Shown here piece by piece: positions 1-7,753 of a DNA stretch of 42,772 nucleotides. Position 1 is the first letter of the stretch, and every line of letters begins with the position of its first letter. A program made the position numbers and the translations under genes. The notes beneath the pieces are model-generated. The model was given only the letters and a program-made list of their open reading frames with translations. It did no database searches and had not been told where the DNA came from. Source of the DNA: Actinobacillus sp. (GTDB lineage: Bacteria > Pseudomonadota > Gammaproteobacteria > Enterobacterales > Pasteurellaceae); contig JAHHRA010000017.1 in the NCBI GenBank assembly GCA_020026055.1, positions 1 to 42,772 of the forward strand, read 5' to 3'.

Positions 1-124
1 TTTGTTGTTTTTGAAGAATAAAAAACTAGAGCAAATAATTGAGATTTATTTTATTTAACTTGAAGAAATGGGGTATGATTCGTTATTATTTCACCTTCAG
101 TAAATAATGTGCTGAGGATATTTT

Positions 125-484
125 ATGAATAAAATTTATACACTTTTAAATTGTACGACTTGTCAAAAAATTATCGATCAAATTAAAGATAGTGCTCGTT
201 TCGATATTCAAAATATTAAAGAAAATCCTTTGACAGAGATACAGCTTGATGAGCTTTACCAATATACAAAAAGTTATGAAAAATTATTTAGTAAACGGGC
301 AAGGCTTTACCGCCAGCTTGATTTAAAAAACAAAAAATTAACAGAACAAGACTATAAGCACTATTTATTAGAACACTACACTTTTCTTGCACGCCCTGTT
401 GTTTTGTACGATGGACAAGTTTTTATTGGAAATGCACCTAAAAAAGTTCAGTATATGTTAGATGTAGTGAATGAAAATTTCTGA
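125..484 (+). CDS. ArsC/Spx-family thioredoxin-fold protein
   Basis: A 119-residue protein with an N-terminal CTTC motif (Cys10 and Cys13) after a short beta strand, and a conserved Arg-Pro followed by a beta strand near residues 90-97. This is the layout of the ArsC/Spx/YffB family of glutaredoxin-like folds. Members reduce arsenate or act in other thiol chemistry, and many are uncharacterised. The CXXC arrangement and length fit the family, but I cannot assign a substrate. It stands alone: the next gene, rsmE, starts 114 bp downstream behind its own probable extended -10 promoter. The family call is fairly safe; arsenate reductase activity is not shown. Confidence 0.75.
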   Translation: MNKIYTLLNCTTCQKIIDQIKDSARFDIQNIKENPLTEIQLDELYQYTKSYEKLFSKRARLYRQLDLKNKKLTEQDYKHYLLEHYTFLARPVVLYDGQVFIGNAPKKVQYMLDVVNENF

Positions 485-559
485 ACGAATCCTTGATTCA
501 TTAACGTTAACAATTTCAATTTTTCATCAATTTATTTGACAGAGACCTTTTCGCCTTTC

Positions 560-568
560 TGTTATAAT
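560..568 (+). promoter_or_regulatory. Probable extended -10 promoter for rsmE
   Basis: TGTTATAAT is a perfect TGnTATAAT extended -10, 30 bp before the rsmE ATG. A TTGACA lies at 536-541, but the 21-nt spacing is too long for a normal -35, so the extended -10 probably carries the promoter. Confidence 0.5.
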
Positions 569-598
569 GTGCAAATTTAATCTTATTTGTTTAAAATT

Positions 599-1333
599 AT
601 GAGAGTTCCTAGAATTTATCATCCTGAACCGTTGCAGGGTATTGTGCAGTGTTGCCTTAGTGAAGAAGCAGTAAATCACGTTGCACGTGTGTTACGAATG
701 CGAGTAGGTGAGCAGCTTTGTTTGTTTGATGGTTCGAATTGGACGTTTAATGCTTGTATTGAATCACTTTCTAAAAAAACAGTCATTGTCAAAATTTTAG
801 CTTCACAGCTTGAAAATAAAGAAAGCACATTGGATTTGCATTTAGGACAAGTTGTGTCACGTGGCGAACGAATGGAATTTACTATTCAAAAATCAGTTGA
901 ATTAGGTGTAAAAATGATTACACCTTTGTGGTCAGAACGTTGTGGCGTGAAGTTAGATGAACTTCGAATGACGAAAAAAATTCAACAATGGCAAAAAATT
1001 GCAATTGCAGCTTGTGAACAATGTGGGCGTAATGTTGTGCCAGAAATCCGTCCGATAATGAAATTAGAAGAATGGTGTCAAGAAGATCCAAATGCCCTTA
1101 AACTTAATTTACATCCTCGTGCCAAATATTCGGTAAAAACTTTACCGAAATTTGGTGCGTTACCGGTACGATTACTTATTGGTAGTGAAGGTGGATTATC
1201 CGCAACGGAAATTGCGAAAACAGTTGAACAAGGGTTTGTCGAAATTCAATTAGGAAAACGCGTGTTGCGAACGGAAACTGCCGCTTTAGCGGCTATTACA
1301 GCCTTACAAATTTGTTTTGGAGATTTAGCTTAA
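599..1333 (+). CDS. rsmE: 16S rRNA m3U1498 methyltransferase RsmE
   Basis: A 244-residue SPOUT-family methyltransferase that methylates N3 of U1498 in 16S rRNA, using S-adenosylmethionine. The N-terminal PUA-like part holds HVARVLRMRVGE. The C-terminal knot carries LIGSEGGLS (from about residue 194) and LGKRVLRTETAAL, the SAM-binding signature of RsmE. The reading frame extends upstream to a TTG at 587, but that lies just after the -10 and would add only four residues; the ATG at 599 gives the normal family length. It is followed after 4 bp by yqgE and then by ruvX, a common gammaproteobacterial grouping and probably one transcript. Confidence 0.93.
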   Translation: MRVPRIYHPEPLQGIVQCCLSEEAVNHVARVLRMRVGEQLCLFDGSNWTFNACIESLSKKTVIVKILASQLENKESTLDLHLGQVVSRGERMEFTIQKSVELGVKMITPLWSERCGVKLDELRMTKKIQQWQKIAIAACEQCGRNVVPEIRPIMKLEEWCQEDPNALKLNLHPRAKYSVKTLPKFGALPVRLLIGSEGGLSATEIAKTVEQGFVEIQLGKRVLRTETAALAAITALQICFGDLA

Positions 1334-1337
1334 CTTT

Positions 1338-1898
1338 ATGATGCAACTAAAAAACTATTTTTTAATCGCAATGCCGCAATTAGATGATCCACTTTTCAAG
1401 CAAAGTGTGGTTTATTTATGTGAACATAATGACCAAGGAGCGATGGGGATTATTATTAACAAGCCGTCTGACATCAGCGTTGCTGAAGTTTGCAGTCGAG
1501 TGAATTTTATGATGGCTGAACCACGTTATTTTTCAACGCAAAGTGTACTTGCGGGGGGACCTACGCATTTAGAAAATGGATTTATTTTACACCCTAAAAC
1601 GCAATACTCGTTTAACCACAGTTATGCACTTGATGGTGATTTGATGTTATCAACTTCTATTGATGTTTTAGAAGCTATTGGAACAGAAAAAGCTCCTGAA
1701 AAGTTCCTTGTGGCACTAGGTTGTGCAAGTTGGTCACCACAACAATTAGAACAGGAAATTGCCAATAATGATTGGTTAGTTACGAAAGCAGATCAGGCAA
1801 TTTTATTTGATACTCCTTATCCTGCACGTTGGACAAAAGCAACAGAATCTTTGGGCATTAAAATGGAAAATCTTATGCCGTACAATGGGGCGTGTTGA
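1338..1898 (+). CDS. yqgE: YqgE/AlgH family protein (UPF0301)
   Basis: A 186-residue protein of the YqgE/AlgH family. Family hallmarks are MPQLDDPLFKQSVVYLCEHN near the N terminus, GAMGIIINKP, and a VLAGGP motif in the middle. The length matches the family. The biochemical function is unsettled: AlgH was linked to alginate regulation in Pseudomonas, but no activity is proven here. The first two codons are both ATG, so the start could be 1338 or 1341. Its TGA overlaps the ruvX ATG by one base, indicating translational coupling within an rsmE-yqgE-ruvX operon. Confidence 0.9.
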   Translation: MMQLKNYFLIAMPQLDDPLFKQSVVYLCEHNDQGAMGIIINKPSDISVAEVCSRVNFMMAEPRYFSTQSVLAGGPTHLENGFILHPKTQYSFNHSYALDGDLMLSTSIDVLEAIGTEKAPEKFLVALGCASWSPQQLEQEIANNDWLVTKADQAILFDTPYPARWTKATESLGIKMENLMPYNGAC

Positions 1899-2326
1899 TG
1901 ACAGGTTTCACAGCGTTAGCCTTTGATTTTGGTATACGAAGTATTGGGTGTGCAGTTGGGCAAAGTATCACTGGTACCGCACAAGCTTTGTCTGCTTTCA
2001 AAGCTAAAGATGGTATTCCTAATTGGCAAGCGATTCAACAATGTTTACGTAATTGGCAACCGCGAGTAATAGTTGTTGGTTTGCCACTAAATATGGATGG
2101 CACAGAACAAGATCTCAGCTTACGAGCTAAAAAATTTGCTCAACGATTACATGGACGTTTCGGAATTGAAGTCTTTTTGCATGATGAACGCTTAACGACT
2201 TGCGATGCAAAAGCAGAAATTTTTGAACGAGGAGGATATCGAGCATTGAATAAAAGTAAAGTTGATGGTATTTCAGCTTGCCTTATTTTAGAAAGTTGGT
2301 TTGCCACTAACCCTGAATTTTATTAA
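1898..2326 (+). CDS. ruvX: Putative Holliday junction resolvase / pre-16S rRNA nuclease RuvX (YqgF)
   Basis: A 142-residue RNase H-like protein. The three acidic positions of the family are visible: Asp10 in LAFDFGIRSIG, a glutamate in HDERLTT (near residue 98), and the aspartate of VDGISACLIL (near 121). The family has been proposed to resolve Holliday junctions and, in E. coli, to mature the 5' end of 16S rRNA; the second role suits the neighbour rsmE. GTG (1892) and TTG (1895) are possible earlier starts, but the ATG at 1898 overlaps the yqgE stop and gives the usual N terminus. Confidence 0.92.
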   Translation: MTGFTALAFDFGIRSIGCAVGQSITGTAQALSAFKAKDGIPNWQAIQQCLRNWQPRVIVVGLPLNMDGTEQDLSLRAKKFAQRLHGRFGIEVFLHDERLTTCDAKAEIFERGGYRALNKSKVDGISACLILESWFATNPEFY

Positions 2327-2421
2327 CTCAGCTTCAAGTTAGATCATGCCAGCAAATTACTTATAAATATTAAAACTTATGCTCTGTAAGTTTTATTAAT
2401 GTTCAAAAAAGATAGTTTTTT

Positions 2422-2449
2422 GGGAAAAATTTTTCGATTTCGCGAGCGT
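2422..2449 (+). repeat. Dispersed palindromic element, copy 1 (right half)
   Basis: The core GGGAAAAATTTTTCGATTT is followed by CGCGAGCGT, matching the right half of the intergenic element described in the findings; no clear left arm is seen. It sits 17 bp before the glycosyltransferase start, so it would lie in that gene's 5' leader or immediate upstream region. Confidence 0.5.
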
Positions 2450-2466
2450 TAGCACAAGGAAAACTT

Positions 2467-3249
2467 ATGAAAAAAATACCTATTTCTGTCACAATGATGA
2501 TAAAAGATGGTGAACGTTATTTAAATCAATGTTTACAAGCATTGCAAGATTTTGATGAAATTGTGATCTTAGATAATGGTTCGACTGATAACAGTGTTGC
2601 CATTGCAGAAAGCTTTCCGAACGTCAGTTTATATAAGAGTAGTTTTTTTGGTTTTGGTCCCATGAAAAATATGGTAGCAGAAAAAGCAAAGTATGATTGG
2701 ATTTTGAACATCGATTGTGACGAGATTTTTAATTCTGAACTTGTAGAGGAAATTCGACAGTTAGATTTGTCACAAACACAGAAAGCTTATGCAATTTTAC
2801 GTATCAATCATTATCGTGGAAAACCTATTAAAACGTGTGGCTGGTATCCTGATTTCGTGAAACGTCTTTATCATCGCAAAGAAGTGCATTTTAATGATAA
2901 ACAAGTTCACGAAAGTCTTGATATTCCAAAGAAAGTAACCTTAATTCGCTTGAATGGTTATTTTAATCATTATTCTTTCGAAGGTGCAGCAGGGCTTATT
3001 AGTAAAATGCAAAAATATACGACGCTATTTGCAGAACAACAATGTGGTAAACGACGTGCTAGCATTTGGGGAGCAATTGGACATGGCGTAACTGCTTTTT
3101 TTAAAAGTTATATTATTCGTCGAGGTTTTTTGGATGGTGCCGATGGCTTTGTGATTTCAATGGGGAATGGAACAGGTGCTTATTATAAATACGTAAAACT
3201 TTATGAGGCTAACCAAGCTAAATTAATGCAAAAGAATAGTGTAAGATAG
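2467..3249 (+). CDS. Glycosyltransferase family 2, lipooligosaccharide core (LgtF/WaaE-like)
   Basis: A 260-residue GT-A type glycosyltransferase. The N terminus (PISVTMMIKDGERYL) and LDNGSTDNS at about 35-43 form the nucleotide-sugar binding region, and NIDCDEIF near 80-87 holds the DxD-like metal site. The pattern MMIKDGE...D/GSTDN...CDE, with a later HYRGKPI, is typical of the LgtF/WaaE (KdtX) group. In Haemophilus and Klebsiella these add a beta-glucose to heptose I of the inner core. It would act on the cytoplasmic face of the inner membrane. The ribosome-binding site AAGGAAAA precedes the ATG. The acceptor is inferred from the family, so I leave the symbol empty. Confidence 0.8.
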   Translation: MKKIPISVTMMIKDGERYLNQCLQALQDFDEIVILDNGSTDNSVAIAESFPNVSLYKSSFFGFGPMKNMVAEKAKYDWILNIDCDEIFNSELVEEIRQLDLSQTQKAYAILRINHYRGKPIKTCGWYPDFVKRLYHRKEVHFNDKQVHESLDIPKKVTLIRLNGYFNHYSFEGAAGLISKMQKYTTLFAEQQCGKRRASIWGAIGHGVTAFFKSYIIRRGFLDGADGFVISMGNGTGAYYKYVKLYEANQAKLMQKNSVR

Positions 3250-3257
3250 ATTCTTGC

Positions 3258-3285
3258 TTGCAATAAATCATGTTTTCGGTATAAT
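3258..3285 (+). promoter_or_regulatory. Sigma70-type promoter for rpmE
   Basis: TTGCAA (3258-3263) and TATAAT (3280-3285) are separated by 16 bp. Transcription would begin near 3292, leaving a leader of about 90 nt before rpmE. Confidence 0.6.
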
Positions 3286-3296
3286 TTTGCTTCTTT

Positions 3297-3371
3297 TTAA
3301 GTCGCCTAACGGCATAACATTAACAACACTCGGTGCTAAATTCAGTTTTAGAGAGCGGAGTGGCTTCTTAA
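3297..3371 (+). ncRNA. Structured rpmE 5' leader (candidate L31 autoregulatory leader)
   Basis: Nested pairings are visible. TTAAG (3297-3301) and GCC (3304-3306) pair with GGC (3362-3364) and CTTAA (3367-3371). ACTC (3328-3331) pairs with GAGT (3358-3361), and CTAAA (3336-3340) with TTTAG (3347-3351). Gammaproteobacterial rpmE leaders that bind L31 are known as a class; membership here is inferred from position and folding, not from an alignment. Confidence 0.5.
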
Positions 3372-3381
3372 GAGGTTTTCT

Positions 3382-3597
3382 ATGAAACAAGGTATTCATC
3401 CAGAATATAAAGAAATGACGGCAACTTGTTCTTGCGGTAACGTGATCAAGACTCGGTCAACTATGAGTAAAAATTTGACTCTAGACGTTTGTGGTAAATG
3501 TCACCCGTTTTACACAGGTAAACAACGTGTAGTTGATACTGGTGGTCGTGTAGAACGCTTCAACAAACGTTTCGGTATGTTAGGTGGTAAAAAATAA
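3382..3597 (+). CDS. rpmE: 50S ribosomal protein L31 (zinc-binding type)
   Basis: A 71-residue L31. It has the four-cysteine zinc site (Cys16, Cys18, Cys37 and Cys40 in CSCG and CGKC), which makes it the zinc-containing C+ form rather than the zinc-free paralogue expressed under zinc starvation. The invariant start MKQGIHPEY and HPFYTGKQRVVDTGGRVERF are present. It is a single-gene unit with its own promoter, a structured leader and a strong terminator just downstream, so it is probably regulated alone. Confidence 0.97.
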   Translation: MKQGIHPEYKEMTATCSCGNVIKTRSTMSKNLTLDVCGKCHPFYTGKQRVVDTGGRVERFNKRFGMLGGKK

Positions 3598-3620
3598 TTA
3601 TTTCATACAACATACAAAGA

Positions 3621-3647
3621 AAAACCTGCGATATGCAGGTTTTTTTA
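3621..3647 (+). terminator. Rho-independent terminator of rpmE
   Basis: AAAACCTGC (3621-3629) pairs with GCAGGTTTT (3635-3643) around a 5-nt loop, and the right arm runs into an uninterrupted T tract. Confidence 0.9.
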
Positions 3648-3721
3648 TAGAAAATGATACTGTTTTTATCAAATGACTCTTGGTATTATGAGTACTATTT
3701 TTAATCAATGAGATATATGTT

Positions 3722-4531
3722 ATGTCACAATTTCCTTATTCAACGATTATTTCGGATTTAGATGGCACTTTACTGATGCCAAATCATCATTTGGGACAGT
3801 TTACAATCGATACATTGACCAAATTAATGCAAAAAGGTGTGCAGTTTGTAGTTGCCACAGGTAGACCTTTTTTAGATGTTCAAGCTATTTTCAAAGCCGC
3901 TGGATTAGAAGATTTGTATCTTATCACTTCGAATGGAGCACGTATTGATAAAATGCATGATAAAAATTTGTATTTAAATACGTTAGATGATGATATTGCA
4001 AGTGCTTTAACTATGTTAGAGTTTGATGCTGATAATATTTGTGTCAATACGTATGAAGATAATGGATGGTTTATTAGTTGTGATGTACCAGAATTGGCTA
4101 AATTTCATCAAGATTCTGGATTTGACTATCAAGTTGTAGACTTTACAAGGCACCGCTTTCAACAAGTAGAAAAAATCTTTTTCTTAGCACGAGATGGGCA
4201 TCCATTAGATCCAATAGAAGAGAAAGTTAAGAAATTAGTAGGCGATGCCGTAAAATGCACATATTCTGCACCGCATTGTTTAGAGATAATGAATGCAAAT
4301 GTTTCTAAAGCATCCGCATTACAACACATCTTTTCACACGAAAAACTTGAAAATAGTATTGCTTTTGGTGATGGTTTAAATGATTTAGAAATGCTATCAT
4401 TAGTTAAAACAGGTTGTATTATGAGAAATGCAGATCCTCGATTGGTATCGCAATTAACGCACTTGGAACAAATTGGGAGTAATGCTGAGCAAGCAGTTGC
4501 GAATCATCTTATAAAATTATTTGAGAAATAA
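3722..4531 (+). CDS. yigL: HAD-family Cof-type phosphatase (YigL-like)
   Basis: A 269-residue HAD hydrolase of the Cof subfamily. Motif I is SDLDGTLL (Asp12 nucleophile, Asp14), a VVATGRP motif lies near 40, and motifs III/IV are NVSKASAL and AFGDGLNDLEML (from about residue 215). The overall sequence, including TSNGAR, IASAL and the tail EQIGSNAEQAVANHL, resembles E. coli YigL, which dephosphorylates pyridoxal phosphate and some sugar phosphates. Substrate preference here is inferred. crcB starts 13 bp downstream and may share its transcript. Confidence 0.85.
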   Translation: MSQFPYSTIISDLDGTLLMPNHHLGQFTIDTLTKLMQKGVQFVVATGRPFLDVQAIFKAAGLEDLYLITSNGARIDKMHDKNLYLNTLDDDIASALTMLEFDADNICVNTYEDNGWFISCDVPELAKFHQDSGFDYQVVDFTRHRFQQVEKIFFLARDGHPLDPIEEKVKKLVGDAVKCTYSAPHCLEIMNANVSKASALQHIFSHEKLENSIAFGDGLNDLEMLSLVKTGCIMRNADPRLVSQLTHLEQIGSNAEQAVANHLIKLFEK

Positions 4532-4544
4532 AGGTTGTGGAACT

Positions 4545-4934
4545 ATGAATTTATTGCAATCCATCGGTATCGTGAGTTTAGGGGCGATGTTTGGTGCAAG
4601 TTTACGTTTTTTAATAAGTTTAGTCTTAAATCCACTCGTTACTTTTCTAGCTTTTGGAACATTAATTTCAAATTATTTAGGTTGTTTTATTATTGGATTA
4701 TTGCTTGCTATTTTTGCCCACTTTCCAGAAATTTCACCGCGATGGAAATTATTATTAGTCACGGGTTTCTTGGGCAGTTTAACTACTTTTTCTTCTTTCT
4801 CTGCGGAAGTTTTTCAATATTTAAATAGTTCAAAATGGTTGCAAGGTTTTGGCATAATTAGCTTGCATTTAATCGGTGGGCTCGTTTGCACTGTAATAGG
4901 TTTTTATTGTTACCGTTTTATCAATGTACATTAA
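4545..4934 (+). CDS. crcB: Fluoride-specific ion channel CrcB (Fluc)
   Basis: A 129-residue, four-helix inner-membrane protein that works as an antiparallel dimer to export fluoride. The family signatures are present: GAMFGASLRF near the N terminus, GTLISNYLGCF in helix 2 with the channel-lining Asn, and GFLGSLTTFSSFS from about residue 73, which supplies the conserved Thr/Ser and Phe residues. The reading frame extends to 4521, but the ATG at 4545 gives the family length. No fluoride riboswitch is evident upstream; only 13 bp separate it from yigL. Its 3' end overlaps the convergent hydrolase gene by 4 bp. Confidence 0.93.
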   Translation: MNLLQSIGIVSLGAMFGASLRFLISLVLNPLVTFLAFGTLISNYLGCFIIGLLLAIFAHFPEISPRWKLLLVTGFLGSLTTFSSFSAEVFQYLNSSKWLQGFGIISLHLIGGLVCTVIGFYCYRFINVH

Positions 4935-5866
4935 TTTTTAGCGAAAAAATCAAAAATTTCTGCAAAAACTTGCTCACGTACGGCTTTTTTTTCGAATAAA
5001 ATTTCGTGTTTTGCATTTGCTATTTTTCTTAATTCTCCTTTAGGCAATAAAGCAACGAGTCTAACAAGCTGGTTGTTATTTACAATCTGTTCTTTTTCAG
5101 CCTGAAGAACGTTGATAGGAATTGTAATTTTGGGCAAAATTTTTGGTAATTGATGTTGAGCTTGCCAACATAAATATAACCAACGGAAAGTTGCACCCCC
5201 TAAAATTAAAATAGGATTTTTTTGTAGAATTGCGTTAAACCAAGCTTGACGAGATTTGGAGTGAGTGAGTGGTGTATTGTGTGGGATACGAGGTTTGTAG
5301 TCGCCATAATTGAAAATATAACGTTCTCCTTGAGAGAGTAGTACCATCAAACGAGTAATCAGGAAATCACGGCGTGGATATTTAGTTGGGACCCCATAAA
5401 AGGGTGCACTTAACACGGCTTTTTGTACTTGATGGTCACAGTTTGCTAGATAATAAGTGCTAATTAAGCTTCCCATTGAATGCCCGAGTAAAAATTGTTG
5501 TTGATAATCAAAGGATTGAGTGACTGTTTTCACAATTAAATCTAAATCATCAACATAATAACGAAATTCATCTACGTAACCTTTTTGTGGATTTATCAAT
5601 AAACGTTGCGAATATCCTTGTCCACGGTGATCCATGACTAATACGTCATATCCTTGTTGATAAAATTGCCAAGCAGGCTCAGTCCACTTCAAGATATTTT
5701 CTTCACGTCCATTGACTAAAATCACTAATTTATTCACAGCAGAAGAATGTACAAAGTGGCGATATGAAAGCTGGCAATTATTTTTGCCTCGAATAAATTG
5801 GATCGGAAACTGTTCTGCAAAGGGCAGTAGAATTTTTTCTGCAAAATGGTTGAACGTATTTGGCAT
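4931..5866 (-). CDS. pldB: Alpha/beta hydrolase, lysophospholipase L2 (PldB)-like
   Basis: A 311-residue serine hydrolase. The nucleophile elbow is GHSMG (Ser130), VMDHRGQG at about 78-84 is typical of monoglyceride lipase/PldB enzymes, and NAKHEILFE near the C terminus supplies the catalytic His. It lacks a signal peptide. PldB relatives hydrolyse lysophospholipids at the inner membrane, but this fold is broad and acylglycerols are an alternative. It is read toward crcB, the stop codons overlap, and slyX lies 16 bp upstream on the same strand, so slyX and this gene may be co-transcribed. Confidence 0.8.
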   Translation of the reverse strand: MPNTFNHFAEKILLPFAEQFPIQFIRGKNNCQLSYRHFVHSSAVNKLVILVNGREENILKWTEPAWQFYQQGYDVLVMDHRGQGYSQRLLINPQKGYVDEFRYYVDDLDLIVKTVTQSFDYQQQFLLGHSMGSLISTYYLANCDHQVQKAVLSAPFYGVPTKYPRRDFLITRLMVLLSQGERYIFNYGDYKPRIPHNTPLTHSKSRQAWFNAILQKNPILILGGATFRWLYLCWQAQHQLPKILPKITIPINVLQAEKEQIVNNNQLVRLVALLPKGELRKIANAKHEILFEKKAVREQVFAEIFDFFAKN

Positions 5867-5882
5867 TGCTATTCCTAGATAA

Positions 5883-6098
5883 TCAATAATGTGGAGGGAG
5901 AGTTTCTTCTGCTAATGTAGCAATGTTAGCGTTTTGCATACCTTTAAATTTATCTGCTAAATAACGAAGTTGTAAATACATTTTATCTAACATAAATTGC
6001 TGGTGGATTATCATTTCATTTAACTCTTCAATTGTCTTTTCTTGGAAAGCTATTTTTGTTTCAAGCTCAATGACTCGCATATTTAAGTTATTTTCCAT
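5883..6098 (-). CDS. slyX: SlyX family protein
   Basis: A 71-residue, acidic, almost wholly helical protein. The spacing of hydrophobic residues in VIELETKIAFQEKTIEELN predicts a coiled coil, and the C terminus ends in LPPHY, a SlyX hallmark. The function is unknown; slyX was found beside the prolyl isomerase gene slyD in E. coli. Here it is divergent from fkpA, another FKBP-type isomerase gene, with a 92-bp shared promoter region. Confidence 0.9.
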   Translation of the reverse strand: MENNLNMRVIELETKIAFQEKTIEELNEMIIHQQFMLDKMYLQLRYLADKFKGMQNANIATLAEETLPPHY

Positions 6099-6190
6099 TA
6101 TGTTTATTCCTTCATTAAAATAAAGATTGACATTTGTATAATCCGCTTTAATCTAAAACTCTCATTTTCTTATTATAAGGGATATTAAAA

Positions 6191-6922
6191 ATGAAAAAAA
6201 TCACTGTGATTCTAGCAACAACAGTTCTTGCAACGACATTCTTAACTGGATGTAACGAAGAAACTAAAAAAACTGAACAACCATCGCAGCAATCGCAACT
6301 AGCAAAACCATCAGAGTTTAACGACCAAGCATCTTATGCGATAGGTTATGCGATAGGTCAGAATTTTTTAGCTGGAGTTCTTGAAAGTCAAAAAGGAGTG
6401 ATGAATTATAACCAAACTTATATTCTGCAAGGCATTAAAGATGCGCTCGATAATAAACCAGAAATGACTGATGAACAAATTCAATCGACGCTACGTAAGA
6501 TACAAGAGACATTAGAACAAACTCAAGTAAAAATAGTAGCAGAAGACAACAAAAAATTAATAGATTCTTTCTCTAAACAAGAAAATGTGAAGAAAACAGA
6601 ATCTGGAATTTTATATCGTATAGTGAATAAGGGTGAAGGTGCTGCCATTTTACCAACGGATACTGTGAAAGTAGAATATATGGGTAAACTTGGTAACGGC
6701 GAAATATTTGATAGTTCTGAAAAAAATGGTGCTGTTGAGTTTCCGCTCAACCAAGTTATTCCTGGTTGGACAGAAGCATTGCAACTCATCAAAAAAGGTG
6801 GTGAAATTCAAATGGTTATCCCAGCGAAGTTAGCTTACGGTGATCGGGCAATGGGTCCAATTCCTGCAAATGCTGATCTTTACTTTGAAGTAAAAGTATT
6901 GGATGTTGTTGCGGAAAAATAA
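6191..6922 (+). CDS. fkpA: FKBP-type peptidyl-prolyl isomerase lipoprotein (FkpA-like)
   Basis: A 243-residue FkpA/Mip-type isomerase and chaperone. A signal peptide ends in the lipobox LTGC with Cys21, so it is predicted to be a membrane-anchored lipoprotein facing the periplasm or surface. Residues about 45-120 form the helical dimerisation part (ASYAIGYAIGQNF). From about 130 on is the FKBP domain, with VKVEYMGKL, FDSS, VIPGWTEALQ and MVIPAKLAYG lining the active site. E. coli FkpA is soluble; the lipid-anchored form is closer to Mip-like proteins. A TATAAT at 6137-6142 and a TTGACA at 6127-6132 lie upstream. A strong terminator follows. Confidence 0.92.
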   Translation: MKKITVILATTVLATTFLTGCNEETKKTEQPSQQSQLAKPSEFNDQASYAIGYAIGQNFLAGVLESQKGVMNYNQTYILQGIKDALDNKPEMTDEQIQSTLRKIQETLEQTQVKIVAEDNKKLIDSFSKQENVKKTESGILYRIVNKGEGAAILPTDTVKVEYMGKLGNGEIFDSSEKNGAVEFPLNQVIPGWTEALQLIKKGGEIQMVIPAKLAYGDRAMGPIPANADLYFEVKVLDVVAEK

Positions 6923-6931
6923 CTTTAAATT

Positions 6932-6972
6932 AAATATCGCATTATTTTTTTGAGTAATGCGATATTTTTTTG
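6932..6972 (+). terminator. Rho-independent terminator of fkpA
   Basis: A perfect 13-bp stem, AAATATCGCATTA (6932-6944) with TAATGCGATATTT (6955-6967), is followed by a T run. It ends 16 bp before tusD, so TusDCB expression needs either readthrough or a promoter within the terminator. Confidence 0.9.
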
Positions 6973-6988
6973 AAAAATAGAAACGAAT

Positions 6989-7366
6989 ATGCGTTATGTA
7001 TTAGCCATCAGTGCTGCGAATTATGGGAAACAAGCCGCTTTTATAGCATTACAATTTGCTGAAGTCTTAATTGCAAAAGGACATCAAATCCAGCAAATTT
7101 TTTTCTTCCAAGATGGGGTGACGAATGGCAATAGCTTAGTGTTACCAGCAAATGATGAAGTAAATTTATTAAAAGCGTGGCAAACATTCCATCAGCAGTA
7201 TAATGTTCAACTCCATTTATGTATTGCCGCGGCACAAAGACGTGGGATCGTAGATCACAAGACGACAATTTCGACTGAAACGAATCTTGCTACCCCTTTT
7301 ATCCTTGCAGGTCTTGGTGAGTTTATGTCAGCAGTTTTAACTTGTGATAGAGTGTTACAATTTTAA
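6989..7366 (+). CDS. tusD: Sulfur relay protein TusD
   Basis: A 125-residue DsrE-fold subunit of the TusBCD complex. TusBCD receives persulfide sulfur from TusA and passes it to TusE and MnmA for 2-thiolation of tRNA wobble uridine. The sulfur-carrying cysteine is Cys78 in LCIAAAQRRG, at the same number as in E. coli TusD. GLGEF and the tail CDRVLQF are family-conserved. It starts a three-gene run, tusD-tusC-tusB, with 8-bp and 22-bp gaps. Confidence 0.94.
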   Translation: MRYVLAISAANYGKQAAFIALQFAEVLIAKGHQIQQIFFFQDGVTNGNSLVLPANDEVNLLKAWQTFHQQYNVQLHLCIAAAQRRGIVDHKTTISTETNLATPFILAGLGEFMSAVLTCDRVLQF

Positions 7367-7374
7367 GGATAATG

Positions 7375-7731
7375 ATGAAATTAGCATTCGTATTTCGCAC
7401 GGCACCACACGGTTTAAGCGTAGCACGTGAAGGGTTAGACACTTTGCTTGCCGCAATGGCTTTTTGTGAACCAGAAGAAATAGGTGTTTTTTTTATTCAT
7501 GATGGAATTTTAAATTTATTAGTCAATCAACAACCTGAAATCATTTTGCAAAAAGATTTTACTAAAGCGTTTAAATTGTTGTCATTCTATGGCATTGAAA
7601 ACTGTTTCGTTTGTCAAGACTGTATACAATATCAATTGTTAAATAATCATTTGCTTATAAATGTGACTCCAATGCCTTACTCACAATGGCTTGCTCAATT
7701 GCAACAAGCAGAAAAAATTTTTACTTTTTAG
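7375..7731 (+). CDS. tusC: Sulfur relay protein TusC
   Basis: A 118-residue DsrF-type subunit of the cytoplasmic TusBCD heterohexamer. KLAFVFRTAPHG at the N terminus, AREGLD, and TKAFKLLSFYGIENCFVC are typical. TusC is structural and need not carry sulfur itself. Two adjacent ATGs (7372 and 7375) are possible starts. I chose 7375 because it is better spaced from AAGGA and gives the E. coli-like MK N terminus. Confidence 0.93.
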   Translation: MKLAFVFRTAPHGLSVAREGLDTLLAAMAFCEPEEIGVFFIHDGILNLLVNQQPEIILQKDFTKAFKLLSFYGIENCFVCQDCIQYQLLNNHLLINVTPMPYSQWLAQLQQAEKIFTF

Positions 7732-7753
7732 CAACTCATTTGAGGAGAATAAA

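Noticed and set aside
536..568. TTGACA with TATAAT as a standard promoter for rsmE
   Set aside because: The spacer is 21 bp, too long for sigma70; kept as an extended -10 only.
587..598. Upstream TTG start for rsmE
   Set aside because: It adds four residues, has no ribosome-binding site and lies within 20 bp of the -10; the ATG at 599 matches the family start.
4521..4544. Earlier start for crcB overlapping yigL
   Set aside because: It adds eight residues unlike the family; the ATG at 4545 gives normal length and has a G-rich ribosome-binding region.
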